Notes: generated by a model not told the origin, from the sequence alone. Shown: positions 1 to 9,163, numbered from the stretch's first letter. The stretch is 64,000 nt of DNA from Archangium violaceum Cb vi76 (GCF_000733295.1 NZ_JPMI01000378.1:62001-126000), one strand, 5' to 3'. A program made the numbers and translations.

Positions 1-140
1 GTGCCCATGCCGCCGCTGCCCAGCTCGCGGATGAGCTCGTAATGCTGGATGCGCGTGCCCGGTGCGAGACCCCTCTCCCGTGACACCAGTTCCAGGCCCG
101 TGCGCGTGGTGCGCAGGGCACTGCTCGCGTGCTTGCTCAT
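1..140 (-). CDS. Ser/Thr protein kinase, N-terminal fragment cut by window edge
   Basis: On the reverse strand an ATG at 140 opens a frame that stays open to base 1 (46 full codons). After a short variable leader the translation reads YELIRELGSGGMG at residues 34-46, which is the first strand and glycine-rich ATP-binding loop of Hanks-type Ser/Thr kinases. The rest of the kinase lies outside the window. Such kinases are very numerous in myxobacteria and phosphorylate cytoplasmic regulators. The fragment is short, so the call rests on this one motif and its correct placement near the N-terminus. Confidence 0.75.
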   Translation of the reverse strand, partial: MSKHASSALRTTRTGLELVSRERGLAPGTRIQHYELIRELGSGGMG

Positions 141-606
141 GTCTGGCCAACCCCCCCGAGGCGGCATTCCCAGACGGGAACGCACGCTTCCTGCCGCACC
201 GGCCTCGTGATGGCCGATGCCCGTATTGTGAGATGGATTACAGGAGATGCCGCTCCAACCCGGGCTGTCAGTGAATGCGGGAGCAGCCTGCTTCAGCGGG
301 CTCGCACATGGAATGGACCTCTTCTGGCTTTACCGGCCTCCCAGACGCCCATCCCCATCCACCTGCCCCCCAGGGAGCCTTCCGTGTCCGTTGTGGGGCA
401 ACAACACCGACATGATGGGCATGGATGCTCCCTCGCCTATCCCCGCCCCCGGTACAGGAACAGTGTTGACCGTTCAATCCAGACGGAGCGTGAAGAGCAC
501 TTCGCGTGCCATCGTGTGGTGTGAATTATTGGAACAAATTCTGGCTGGCGAATGTGTTTCAGTCACCATTACTTCTCATTTCGCAACACAACACATGGAG
601 GAACGC
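141..606. other. Non-coding stretch between divergent genes
   Basis: I see no credible gene in these 466 bases. The last part (about 510-595) is clearly richer in A and T than its surroundings and probably carries the promoter of the SDR gene that follows. I could not place a convincing -35/-10 or -24/-12 pair. A Shine-Dalgarno sequence, GGAGG at 597-601, fixes the start of the next gene. Confidence 0.5.
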
Positions 607-1335
607 ATGGGGGCACTGGACGGAAAGACGGCCATCATCACGGGTGGAGGTTCTGGAATTGGACTCGGGATCGCCGAGCGCTTCGTACGTGAAGGGGCGC
701 AGGTGGTGATCGCCGGGAGGAGCATGCACCGGCTCGAGGCAGCGGTGGCGAAGCTGGGGAGCAACGCCCGCGCGGTGCAGACGGATGTCGCCGACGAGGC
801 CCAGGTCAAGCGGCTCATCGACTCCGTGGAGAGTCTCGACATCCTGGTGACATGCGCGGGCGGGGCGGTGTTCGGCCCGGTCGAGCAGGTCCCCATGAAG
901 TCCTGGCGCGAGCTGTTCGAGGGCCGCTTCTTCGGACAGCTCTCCGCCTGTCATTACGCCGTGCCGAAGATGAAGCCGGGCAGCTCCATCATGTTCTGCT
1001 CGGGCATCGCCGGCCACGCGGCCCTGGCCAACTACGCGGGGGGGGCGGGTCTGTGCGGCGCGGTCAACGCCATGGGGCGTTCGCTCGCCATCGAGCTGGC
1101 GCCCAAGGGCATCCGGGTGAACGTGCTGTCTCCGGGGCTCACCCGTGACACGGCCATCGACTGGGGCGTCCCGTCCGAGGCGGTACCCGAGTTCCTCGCC
1201 GGGCTCTCCAACAACATTCCGATGAAGCGCCCGGGCACGGCCAACGACATGGCCGACGCGGCCTTCTTCCTGGCCACGTGCGCCTACGCCACCGGCATGG
1301 TGCTCGACGTCGACGGCGGTTGGACGGCGGTGTGA
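607..1335 (+). CDS. Short-chain dehydrogenase/reductase (SDR) with a degenerate active site
   Basis: The 242-residue protein has the classical SDR layout: nucleotide-binding TGGGSGIG at residues 12-19, the acidic strand end at D60, a CAGG motif near residue 83 in place of NAG, and the conserved IRVNVLSPG segment at 169-177. The size fits classical NAD(P)-dependent SDRs. The catalytic YxxxK motif is not recognisable: Y143 is followed by a glycine-rich run and there is no lysine between K123 and K167. The fold and cofactor site are therefore clear, but normal oxidoreductase chemistry is doubtful. I chose ATG 607 over ATG 595 because GGAGG at 597-601 sits five bases upstream. The 3' end overlaps the convergent GTPase gene by 52 bases. 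Confidence 0.85.
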   Translation: MGALDGKTAIITGGGSGIGLGIAERFVREGAQVVIAGRSMHRLEAAVAKLGSNARAVQTDVADEAQVKRLIDSVESLDILVTCAGGAVFGPVEQVPMKSWRELFEGRFFGQLSACHYAVPKMKPGSSIMFCSGIAGHAALANYAGGAGLCGAVNAMGRSLAIELAPKGIRVNVLSPGLTRDTAIDWGVPSEAVPEFLAGLSNNIPMKRPGTANDMADAAFFLATCAYATGMVLDVDGGWTAV

Positions 1336-3044
1336 GCCGTCCGGGTGAGGGCGAGCAGGGCGCGGGCGGCCTCGCGCGGGGGACGCAGGCTGTCCTGCAC
1401 CGTCTCGCCCAACCGGGTGCCGAGCGCGCCCAGCCGTGCCAGGAAGTGCTGGAGGCCCGCGCGGCGCACGCCCCGCGCGGTGCCCGCGAGGCTCGCCGAC
1501 GCCAGCAGCGCCCCGCCTCCCGCCAGCAGGGCGAAGAGGGCCCCCGCGTTGAGGAAGTAGTCCAGGCCCAGCAGCGGGCCTTCAATGTACGCGCGCACCA
1601 CGCGGTAGCCCACGTGCCCCAACAGCGCGAGCAGGGGCAGGTTGATGAGCGGCAGCAGCAGCCAGCGCGCCGTGCGCCACCAGCGGGCCACCGTCTCTCC
1701 CACCGCCGTGGTGACGGTGTAGCGCCAGGCGCTCGCCCGCGCGGACTTCAGCTCCGCCAGCACCGTGTCCACGTCCGGCAGGCCCAGGGACTCGGGGGAG
1801 AGTCCGCTCGCGTGCGCGAGGCTCCGGGCCTCCGTCAGCGAGGCGCGTGCCGCTCCCTCCACGGCGATGTCGTCCTCGAAGGGCTCCACCACCGCCGTCT
1901 CCGCCGCGCGGGCGCGCGTCTTGTCCCGCACCGCGTCCAGCACCGTGGAGGTGGCCGCCACCGCCAGTCCCACCGGCAGGCTGCGCCGCGCGAGCAGCGT
2001 CGCCGCTCCCAGGCCTCCCGCCCCCACATAGGACAGCCGCATGCCCCACGCCGCCGGGCCCCAGAAGCGCCCCGCGGCCTGGGTGCGCACCTCCGAGGCC
2101 AGGTGGCCCTGCGCCAGCTCCAGCCGCGCCTCGAAGTCCGTCCTCAGCCCCTCCGAGGTGCGCGCCAGCCCCGACTCCAGCGCCGCGCGCGTCCGGGCCA
2201 GCGTGTCCTCCGTCTCCTTCAGCGCCGCCTCCACCCGTGAGGCCAGCTCCTCCAGCGCGCCCCGGGCGTTGGAGCGGCGCACCCGCTCGGCCACCGCCTG
2301 CGTGCCCAGGGACTTGAGGTGGAAGAGGAAGGCGCCGAACTCGCCGGAAGGGTCCTCCCCCCGCTGCGCCGCCCGGCCGCTGATGGCGAAGACGGGCACC
2401 GACTCCAGCGCCAGCCCGTACTGCTCCGCGGCCAGCCGGCGCGCCTGGGACTTGAGGGACTCGCGCGAGTCGGCCGACAGCTCGTCCGCGAAGTTGATGA
2501 GGAACACGAGCGAGCGGCGCCGGGCGAATTCGGCGAGGAACTCGGCCTGGGTGGCCTCGGCCACGCTGCCCCGGTGCATCACCACCAGCGCCACGTCCGC
2601 GCGCTCCAGGGCCGCGCGCGCCACCTCGCGGTGCGTGGTGGCCACGCTGTTGAGGTCCGGCGTGTCGATGAACACCTGGCCACTCCACAGGCCCTGGGGG
2701 CCGGGCGTGTAGCGCACCACCCGCGCACCCACCCGGGCCAGGTCCTCCAGGCCAGCGCCCTCGGGGGCGAAGACGGTGGCGGCGGTGCTGGTGGGGCGGT
2801 CCTCGCCCTCGCGCGCGAGCGCCTGTCCGGCCAGGGCATTGAGCAGGGTGGACTTGCCCGCGCCGGTGGCGCCCACCAGGGCCACGGTGAGCGGGGCGTC
2901 CTTGCGCTCCAGGCCGCGCGCGTAGTCCTGGCGCAGCCGCTCGAGCCGGGCCGCCTGGGGCTTCAGGGCGGGCAGGGCCAGCGCGGCGGAGAGCAGGGGT
3001 TGAAGCTCGTCGGGGTCGGGCAGGGTGTCGGGCGAGGCGTTCAC
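1284..3044 (-). CDS. Dynamin-like GTPase with C-terminal membrane segments
   Basis: The protein (586 residues from GTG 3044) has a P-loop GATGAGKST near residue 60, a switch II motif DTPDLNS and an NFAD motif in the position of the G4 NKxD box. Long helical stretches rich in Ala, Arg and Glu follow, and hydrophobic segments lie in the C-terminal third (around LLLPLINLPLLALLG). This is the plan of bacterial dynamin-like or YfjP-like GTPases that act at membranes. A TTG at 3062 would add six residues, but it lies inside a repeated intergenic element (3042-3094). I therefore prefer GTG 3044, although no clear ribosome binding site supports either. A second GTPase of this general type lies at 45013-46755. 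Confidence 0.8.
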   Translation of the reverse strand: MNASPDTLPDPDELQPLLSAALALPALKPQAARLERLRQDYARGLERKDAPLTVALVGATGAGKSTLLNALAGQALAREGEDRPTSTAATVFAPEGAGLEDLARVGARVVRYTPGPQGLWSGQVFIDTPDLNSVATTHREVARAALERADVALVVMHRGSVAEATQAEFLAEFARRRSLVFLINFADELSADSRESLKSQARRLAAEQYGLALESVPVFAISGRAAQRGEDPSGEFGAFLFHLKSLGTQAVAERVRRSNARGALEELASRVEAALKETEDTLARTRAALESGLARTSEGLRTDFEARLELAQGHLASEVRTQAAGRFWGPAAWGMRLSYVGAGGLGAATLLARRSLPVGLAVAATSTVLDAVRDKTRARAAETAVVEPFEDDIAVEGAARASLTEARSLAHASGLSPESLGLPDVDTVLAELKSARASAWRYTVTTAVGETVARWWRTARWLLLPLINLPLLALLGHVGYRVVRAYIEGPLLGLDYFLNAGALFALLAGGGALLASASLAGTARGVRRAGLQHFLARLGALGTRLGETVQDSLRPPREAARALLALTRTAHTAVQPPSTSSTMPVA

Positions 3045-3094
3045 GGACCCAAGATTCGCCAAGGCGTGCGCCGGTGCACAGTCCGAAGTGCGGG
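3042..3094. repeat. Dispersed 53-bp element, copy 1
   Basis: This segment matches 9248-9300 in about 46 of 53 positions, with two single-base indels. Its core is GGCGTGCGCC followed by GGTGCAC. In the other copy the core is a perfect palindrome, GGCGTACGCC. Both copies lie between divergently transcribed genes, so the element could be a mobile repeat or a shared regulatory site. Its left end touches the start of the GTPase gene. Confidence 0.75.
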
Positions 3095-3157
3095 CACATT
3101 TCCTTCAGTGGGCACTCGTATCCTCTGGGGAACTCGTCTTCCAGGACCCCCCTCATG

Positions 3158-4019
3158 ATGAAGAGCCGTGTACCTCCCAGGGGGGGCGCGCTGTCGAGAG
3201 GGGCGCGAGCGCGTCGCTCCTGATGCTGGTGGCGCTGGTGCTGCTGGGATGGGCTCGGGCTGCTCCTCCCACGGCGCGGGACGCCCTGAGTCAGGAAGAG
3301 GCGGCGCGGTGTGGGCCCGGGCCCGGCCCGGTGCGCGACATGGTGACCTGGGAACGGCTGTGCCGGGCCACGATGCGCGCTGCCTCCAGGCTGCCGGACT
3401 CCGACGCCCGGCGGCTGGTGTCCCTGGTGGGGCCACGACACCTCGCCACCCTGCACCCCCTGACGAGCCTCTGGCTGGACCCACGCGGCAAGCCCGTGGT
3501 GGAGGACGTGGTGACCAGGGCCTGGCCGCCTCTCCCCGCCAGGCCGGGGCCCGAGCAACTCCAGCGGGTGGCCCACGCGCTGTGGCGCTACGTCAACGCG
3601 GCCACCTTCGCGCGCACGCAGGAGGAGTTGGGGCAGGCGGCCCTGGCACTGGAAGAGGCGGTGGCGGCCGTGGGCGTGGAAGCGGTGGTGTTCCTTCTCG
3701 AGGAGGGGCTGCTGTCCGCCCAGGCCCGGCTGCGGGATGCGCCGCGAGAGGCCCCGCTCGTGGTGGTGCCCGCCAGCGCCCGGGCCGAGCCTCGCGAGGA
3801 CACGCTCGAGCCGGGTGGATGCGCGAGCGGTTCGCCCGGGGCGTGTCCTTCGAGCGCGACATCGCCCAGGTGGTGCGCGACGATGCCCTCCGTCCGAAGG
3901 CGCAGCGGCAGATGCTCCAGGACTTCGACGAGCCGCTCGTCGAGACGTACGTGGGAGTGCACAAAGCCTTGAGCGAAACCAAGGCGACAGTCCCAGGCGT
4001 GGAGGTGCTGTTCCGATGA
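3158..4019 (+). pseudogene. Frameshifted secreted polymorphic-toxin-like gene (Sit-like)
   Basis: Three frames are needed to read this gene. ATG 3158 gives a short basic start that stops at 3223. A second frame carries a hydrophobic signal segment (LLMLVALVLLGW) and the body to about 3825. A third frame carries the last 65 or so residues (MRERFARGVSFERDIAQ onward) to TGA 4019. Restoring one base in the G7 tract at 3180-3186 and one near 3825 would give a continuous protein of about 287 residues with a signal peptide. The middle part (NAATFARTQEELGQAALALEEA) resembles the conserved linker of myxobacterial toxin lipoproteins. The expected lipobox cysteine is a tryptophan (LLGW, TGG for TGC). 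The stop overlaps the next gene as ATGA. The toxin activity is not identifiable. Sequencing error is the main alternative to real decay. Confidence 0.55.
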
Positions 4020-5356
4020 AGGTACTGAGCGTGCATGACCTGAAGCCGGAGGACAGCCTGCTGCTCACGTTCGATGGAGTCTACAAGGCACGGACCGCGC
4101 TGAAGACACGGCTGGCTCCCTTCCTGGACGCACTCGAGAAGAACGCCGGCGGGTGGATGCCGGATGTCATCAGGGGCAAGCGGCAGCGTAAATACTCCCG
4201 TTCCTCCTTCTTCCAGGCGCTGGGAGAGAATGACGAGGACAACGACCCGGGTATTGGCCTCTACCGCACGGAGTGGCCCGCGTTGGACGGGTGCTTCGAC
4301 CGCTGGCTCTCACGCAAGCCTCCCCAACTGGGGGTCTTCCTCCGCGTGCAGCCGCTCTCCTTCTTCGCGGACGAGCAGCGCTGCCTGCACTTCGTGGAGA
4401 TGGTGCGTGCGTGGGCTTCTCATTACCCGGTATCCCATGCCGAGGCTCACAGTACCGCGGACAGCAATCTCGCGGGCTCTCCCTGTTTCGGCCGCGATGA
4501 TCAGACCTGTTTCCGAGACGGCTTCGACAAAATCTACGAGGTATTCTGGCTGAACGTCTTCGGACCCAAGCTGGTGGAGGAGGTGGGCCGCGAGCGCATG
4601 CTGTCCACGCCGGCCTGGAGGGTGGAGGAGTTGCCCAATGGCTGCGTGCTGCTGGTGACCTGGCCCACGGCGGCGGACTTCGCCAGCGAGGAAGCCCGTC
4701 TGGCCCAGGCCCGGGCGCATGCCCACCTGCGGCCGGACCTCGACTTCGACACCGTGCTGCGCACCCTGCGCGAGCGCAGCGCCACGCTGGCCCCCGTGGA
4801 GCCGCGCTTCCCTCCGGACCTGGCCCCGTTGCTCTCGCGCGTGGTGGACGCGGTGGCCGTCCACGAGCGTCAGCGCACCATCACGGAGCTCAACGCCTGG
4901 CGGCCGCCCGAGCCCGAGGAGTGGTTGCCCCTGGACGCCGCCCTGCCCCCGGACGTGGCGGACCCCGAGCGCGTGCTCGAGCAGTACCGCCTCCACGCCG
5001 AGTACCTGGTGGCGCTCCTGCACACCCCGGTGCCCTCCGTCTTCAAGAGCACCCCCGAGTCGCTCACGGACGTGGACGCCTACTTCTGGCGCGACGACTT
5101 CACCCGGGGGCGCTCGAGGGAAGCCATCGACGAGCACCTGGTGCCGGCCGTGGGGGCCTACCTGGGCCAGGTGCTCGTGCACCACCTGGACGGGCGGTGG
5201 ATTCCGCGCAAGAAGCTCCTGGAGGCCCAGGTGCTCGCCGGTGGCCGGGTCTGGTTGCCGATGAAGCGCGCCTGGCGCTACCTGCGCTCCCGCCAGTCGC
5301 TGCTGGACTCCTCCCTCACCCAGCTCTACCGCGAGGCCGAGCGCCACCGCTCCTGA
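4016..5356 (+). CDS. Probable Imm52-like immunity protein with an extra C-terminal domain
   Basis: This 446-residue soluble protein has no signal peptide or membrane segment. The first 240 or so residues, with segments such as LYRTEWPALDGCFDRWLSRKPPQLG and FWLNVFGPKLVEEVGRERML, resemble the Imm52 (type VI immunity) family that protects against polymorphic toxins. The family assignment is from memory of its pattern, not a search. Residues 270-446 form a second module ending in WLPMKRAWRYLRSRQSLLD. The ATG overlaps the stop of the upstream toxin-like gene by ATGA, the usual toxin-immunity coupling. This gene is intact while the toxin gene is broken, as expected for an immunity gene kept after loss of its toxin. 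Confidence 0.6.
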   Translation: MKVLSVHDLKPEDSLLLTFDGVYKARTALKTRLAPFLDALEKNAGGWMPDVIRGKRQRKYSRSSFFQALGENDEDNDPGIGLYRTEWPALDGCFDRWLSRKPPQLGVFLRVQPLSFFADEQRCLHFVEMVRAWASHYPVSHAEAHSTADSNLAGSPCFGRDDQTCFRDGFDKIYEVFWLNVFGPKLVEEVGRERMLSTPAWRVEELPNGCVLLVTWPTAADFASEEARLAQARAHAHLRPDLDFDTVLRTLRERSATLAPVEPRFPPDLAPLLSRVVDAVAVHERQRTITELNAWRPPEPEEWLPLDAALPPDVADPERVLEQYRLHAEYLVALLHTPVPSVFKSTPESLTDVDAYFWRDDFTRGRSREAIDEHLVPAVGAYLGQVLVHHLDGRWIPRKKLLEAQVLAGGRVWLPMKRAWRYLRSRQSLLDSSLTQLYREAERHRS

Positions 5357-5426
5357 GTGCGCCGGGAAACACACGCATCCGGGCCGCACGACCTGATACG
5401 TTGAGGTCCTCCGAGGTAGGCCCCGC

Positions 5427-7211
5427 GTGTCCACACATCCGCCATCCCCCAGCCCCGAGCACCCCCTCCTCGCCGGCATGATTGCGGCCCTCGAGCCGCC
5501 CGACGACACGTCTCCGCTGCCCGTGGGCACCGTCATTGGCGGAGACGTGGTGGAGGGGGTGCTGGGCAGCGGCGGCTTCGCCACGGTGTACCAGGTGAGA
5601 AGTCCCGGCGGTTACGTGTCCGCTCTCAAGCTGCTGCCGCTGGACCAGGGCCCCGAGCGGGCCGAGCGCGCCTGGCGCGAGGTGTCGCTGGGCACGCGCC
5701 TGCATCACCCCAACCTCGTGCGCCAGCTGGGCTGGGGACAGTGGCCCGTGGACGAGCCCCGCTACCTGTGGGTGAAGCTGGAGCGGGTGGAGGGCCCCAC
5801 GCTGGACGAGTGGGGACTGGCACCGGGGCGCACCCTGGGCGAGCTGTTGGACCGGGTGCTGGAAGTGGCGCGCGCGCTGGCGGTGTCGCACGAGGCGGGC
5901 GTCCTGCACCGGGACGTGAAGGAGGCGAACATCCTGGTGAACGAGCACACCGGGCAGGCGGTGCTGGTGGACTTCGGGGTGGGCTGGCACCCGGCGTACC
6001 CCACGCTGACGAAGGGGATGTTTCCCCCGGGCACGCCGGCCTACCGCGCCCCAGAGGCCTGGGCCTATGGCCGTGCGCACGCGGGCGAGCAGGGGGCGCA
6101 TTACCGGGCTGGAGTGGGGGATGACCTGTACGCGGTGGGCGTGGTGCTCTACCGGTTGCTGACGGGCCGCTTTCCCTTCCGTCCCGCCGAGCACGGAGGC
6201 GAGGACGTGGAGGCCGTGCTGCACCGCGAGCCCCTGCCCCCGCACCTCGTCAACCCACGGGTGCCCCTGGCGGTGGAGGAGGTGTGTCTGCGGCTGCTGG
6301 CCAAGACGCCCGAGGCGCGCTACCCGGACGCGGTTGTGCTGTGCCGGGTGCTGGAGGAGTTGAGGGCCCGGACGGACGTGGACTGGAAGCAGGTGCCGCA
6401 CCCGGAGCGGCGGCGTCCGGTGAAGCCCTGGGCGCGTCGGGGCCGGGTGCTGGGAGTGGTGGGCGTGGGGTTGGCGGTGGCACTGGGGGCCTGGTGGCTC
6501 GGCTCTGGTCGGGAAGTGGCGCCGGGTGGGCACACGCCGGAACCTGTGCGGGCCGTGGCCGCGCCTCCTGCCGAGACGCCTCCTCCCCCGGCCGCCGCCC
6601 CGCCGCTGGCGCCCCGAAAGGACAGTGCCCCCGTGAAGCAGCAGCAGACGTCTGGCCCCCAGCCCGAAGCCACCTCCAAGCGCCGGGGAGCCGCCATGCG
6701 TAATGCGTGTCTTGGACTCACCGGCGCCGCGCTCCAGGCCTGTCTGGGCACGCCGCAGCAGGTTCCGTCCGAGCGCCCCGCTCCGCCTCCCCAGGAGTGC
6801 CCCGCCGGTGCCGTGAAGGTCATGACGGGTACGCTTGGCTTGAGCGTTGGGGAAAGGAAGAGCGTGGGGTTGACCGACGGACCGGGACAGGGAAGGCCCG
6901 TGCACGTCCAAGAGGACGCGACCCTCCGCGTGGGAGGTCATTGGGAGGCGGGAGCGGACCACACGGGAAAGGGCTACAAGGTCGCGCTGCCAACCAACAC
7001 CCGCCTCTTCGGAAGGCTCTACGTCAAGCAGGGGCGGGTGTACGGCCGCTTCACCGAGGCACGCACGCCCCAAGGGGTGACGTACCCGGTGTGCCTGGAG
7101 TTGCTGGATTCGAGCAGCCACGTCGGCGTAGAGCTCGAGCCCGGCAGCGCGCCGGGGAAGATGATGGTGTCCCCCTATGCGCAGGTGCGGGTGGTGGACC
7201 GCTTCCCGTAG
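5427..7211 (+). CDS. Transmembrane Ser/Thr protein kinase
   Basis: This 594-residue Hanks-type kinase has a glycine loop GSGGFATV near residue 48, the ATP-binding lysine in ALKLL, the catalytic loop HRDVKEANIL, the metal-binding DFG and a truncated-looking APE region (YRAPEAW). A single membrane segment (VLGVVGVGLAVALGAWWLG) follows at about residues 339-357. It is followed by a Pro/Ala-rich linker and an extracytoplasmic domain of about 130 residues beginning at ECPAGAVKVMTG. Start is GTG 5427. The next gene encodes a DUF2381 protein, a pairing that recurs in myxobacterial genomes, so the two may form a sensing unit. The ligand and substrates are unknown. Confidence 0.88.
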   Translation: MSTHPPSPSPEHPLLAGMIAALEPPDDTSPLPVGTVIGGDVVEGVLGSGGFATVYQVRSPGGYVSALKLLPLDQGPERAERAWREVSLGTRLHHPNLVRQLGWGQWPVDEPRYLWVKLERVEGPTLDEWGLAPGRTLGELLDRVLEVARALAVSHEAGVLHRDVKEANILVNEHTGQAVLVDFGVGWHPAYPTLTKGMFPPGTPAYRAPEAWAYGRAHAGEQGAHYRAGVGDDLYAVGVVLYRLLTGRFPFRPAEHGGEDVEAVLHREPLPPHLVNPRVPLAVEEVCLRLLAKTPEARYPDAVVLCRVLEELRARTDVDWKQVPHPERRRPVKPWARRGRVLGVVGVGLAVALGAWWLGSGREVAPGGHTPEPVRAVAAPPAETPPPPAAAPPLAPRKDSAPVKQQQTSGPQPEATSKRRGAAMRNACLGLTGAALQACLGTPQQVPSERPAPPPQECPAGAVKVMTGTLGLSVGERKSVGLTDGPGQGRPVHVQEDATLRVGGHWEAGADHTGKGYKVALPTNTRLFGRLYVKQGRVYGRFTEARTPQGVTYPVCLELLDSSSHVGVELEPGSAPGKMMVSPYAQVRVVDRFP

Positions 7212-7214
7212 GGG

Positions 7215-7232
7215 CGTCCCGCTGGCGGGACG
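7215..7232 (+). terminator. GC-rich hairpin directly after the kinase gene
   Basis: CGTCCCGC (7215-7222) and GCGGGACG (7225-7232) form a perfect eight-base inverted repeat separated by two bases, starting three bases after the kinase stop codon. No U-tract follows. It may terminate transcription or attenuate read-through into the DUF2381 gene. Confidence 0.5.
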
Positions 7233-7301
7233 GACACGACCGGGCAGGAGGTGTGGTAGAGCCCCACTCCTCCGGTCTCGTTCCCGTGAGGTGCCTTCCT
7301 C

Positions 7302-8231
7302 ATGCCCGTGTTCTCCGCCGCTGCCCTGTTGCGACTCGCGTTGCTCTCCGTTCCCATGGATGCCGCGCCGCCTGACTGTGAAGCGGGCACGCGCCACCTG
7401 GAGTTGAAGATGGACACGCCCGGCGAGGCGCTCGCGGTGTGCATCCACCCGGGGCTGCCCACCAGCTTCCTCTTCGACGCGAAGCTGGGGCGCGTGGAAC
7501 TGCCTGGGCGGGAGCGGTTCCTGTTGATAGCGGACGAGACAGGGCTGACCCTGGTACCCACGGGAGCCGTCACGCAGGGCGAGCGCGTGCGGGTGAGCTT
7601 CCACTTCCAGGACGGCACGGACCCGGCAGGCGTGCGGTTGCTCCTGGTGGTGCACCCGTCCGAGTCCTCGCGGCTGGTACAGGTGACACGTCAGCCACGC
7701 TCGCTCGAGTCCTACCGGGAAGGCGAGCAGCGGGCGCGGGCGGATGCCCAGGAGTGCAGAGCGGACAAGGCACGCCTGGAGGCGGAGTGCAGTGGGCCGC
7801 GGGGACTGTTGGGCCTGCTCGCCCAGGAACTGCTGGGCGACGGTGGTGGCACCCGCAAGGACATCACGAAGAGCGTCGTCTCTCGTTCGGGCAATACCCT
7901 CGAATCGATGAGGGCGCGCAGCTACCGCTCGGACACCCCACGCGTGGAGGACGGGCGGAAGGTGGTGCGGCTGGTTGTGGCGCAGCAGTTACAGAACAAT
8001 GGCAGCACGCACTGGATGCCCGGTAGGGCGGTCCTGGTGGGGCCCAAGGGAGAGGAGTGGAAGGCGCTGGGCGTGTGGACGCAGGAGCCGATTGCTCCGG
8101 GGCAGGAGCGCAGCGTCGGGATGGAAGTGGAGATGCCGGAGGAGGCGGCGCGCGGCACCTTCACCCTGAAGTGGTGGGGCCAGGAGGCGGGCAGCGCGAG
8201 CGAGCGCTTCGACGGCGTGACCTTCCCGTAG
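7302..8231 (+). CDS. DUF2381 family protein
   Basis: The 309-residue protein has a weak N-terminal signal peptide (hydrophobic ALLRLALLS, cleavage probably near DAAPP). The pattern is that of the Myxococcus-specific DUF2381/TIGR02268 family: an early beta-rich half ending in TLVPTGAVTQGERVRVSFHF, an Arg/Glu-rich linker (ESYREGEQRARADAQECRADKARLEAEC) and a second beta-rich domain. The family has no established biochemical role. It often sits beside a kinase gene as here (90 bases downstream of the kinase), which suggests a partner on the outer face of the membrane. Confidence 0.85.
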   Translation: MPVFSAAALLRLALLSVPMDAAPPDCEAGTRHLELKMDTPGEALAVCIHPGLPTSFLFDAKLGRVELPGRERFLLIADETGLTLVPTGAVTQGERVRVSFHFQDGTDPAGVRLLLVVHPSESSRLVQVTRQPRSLESYREGEQRARADAQECRADKARLEAECSGPRGLLGLLAQELLGDGGGTRKDITKSVVSRSGNTLESMRARSYRSDTPRVEDGRKVVRLVVAQQLQNNGSTHWMPGRAVLVGPKGEEWKALGVWTQEPIAPGQERSVGMEVEMPEEAARGTFTLKWWGQEAGSASERFDGVTFP

Positions 8232-8260
8232 TTCGACCAGGAGTCCGCTTCAGACGCTCC

Positions 8261-9163
8261 TCAGTGAGCATCCACGAGGAGAGTCGCGACTTCCGATGAG
8301 GTCATGCCGAAGCGCCCAGCCACGTCGTCCGACTGCCCTGATGGGGCAAACGTGGTCACGATTGGCACGAACCCCTTCTGCTCGAGTCGAGAGGCCACGC
8401 TCTTGAATACCTTGCCCGATTGGGTATCGAGGTAATGGGTGGCCAGTAGAACGAAGCGGACGTCGGAGTAGAGTCGGGCCTCGATGCTCTCGCGGAGGTG
8501 CACTGCCACGGAATCCACGAGCCTGCTGCGAGAGCGGTTGGAGAGCAGCACGGCCTCGTGACAGACCAGCACCAGAACGGGACCGGCATGTGTCGCGACG
8601 ACGCGTCCTCGGGTCAACTCGGCAGGGAGTCGCCCGTCGTTCTCCCATGCGATGTTCCAGCCCCAGAGTGTGCTGCGTTCCGATGATGCAGGATAGCTCT
8701 TCACCGTGATGTCCTCGAACGAGGGCTGCCGCCCGTCATCGAGGTGAATGACGCTCTGCAGCCAGGTTCCGTGGTGGTTCAGATCCACTCCGAGCAGGAC
8801 TTCGTGCCGCAGTCGTCCGAGGTCGAGCTGAGCGATGGTGTGTTGCAGGCTGACCAGCGCGTCCTTGCTCGTACTGAGTGGTCCTTCTGCGTCCGTAGTG
8901 ATGGCACCGGCCGGCATGAGGATGACCGCGCTGGGGGGAACCGCAACCCGGTGGAACTCGTCCGCGAGGACGCGGATGAAATTCCGGTGGAATGAGTGCC
9001 CCTCCTCACCTTCGGGCGCCCAGCAGCGCTCATCCACGACCAGTCGGACAAATCTTGCCTGCGGGGCTTTCATTTCGTCGCCAGGGAGCCAGCGGCACAC
9101 AAGGTTTCGGGGAGGTTCACTGACGGGCGGAGACGGCTTGGCCTTGGCGGAACTTGCGGACAT
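8261..9163 (-). CDS. Hypothetical protein, possible remote nitrilase-like fold
   Basis: The 300-residue product is not recognised. It has no signal peptide or membrane segment. Alternating hydrophobic strands such as AVILMPAGAIT, a lysine in DITVKSYP, and GPVLVLVCHEAV, which could be the nitrilase nucleophile strand, hint at a carbon-nitrogen hydrolase fold. The catalytic glutamate position would read PAG, so activity would be lost or different. Codon use is visibly less GC-biased than in its neighbours, which may mean recent acquisition. It is convergent with the DUF2381 gene (29 bases apart), and copy 2 of the 53-bp repeat lies just upstream. Confidence 0.55.
   Translation of the reverse strand: MSASSAKAKPSPPVSEPPRNLVCRWLPGDEMKAPQARFVRLVVDERCWAPEGEEGHSFHRNFIRVLADEFHRVAVPPSAVILMPAGAITTDAEGPLSTSKDALVSLQHTIAQLDLGRLRHEVLLGVDLNHHGTWLQSVIHLDDGRQPSFEDITVKSYPASSERSTLWGWNIAWENDGRLPAELTRGRVVATHAGPVLVLVCHEAVLLSNRSRSRLVDSVAVHLRESIEARLYSDVRFVLLATHYLDTQSGKVFKSVASRLEQKGFVPIVTTFAPSGQSDDVAGRFGMTSSEVATLLVDAH

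Noticed and set aside
464-492. TTGACC at 464 as a -35 element for the SDR gene
   Set aside because: No acceptable -10 element follows at 15-19 bases, and the SDR start lies more than 100 bases further on.
1582-4068. Minus-strand frame crossing the GTPase and toxin-like genes
   Set aside because: Its only recognisable content is out-of-frame copies of the GTPase region. The GTPase frame with its P-loop explains the locus.
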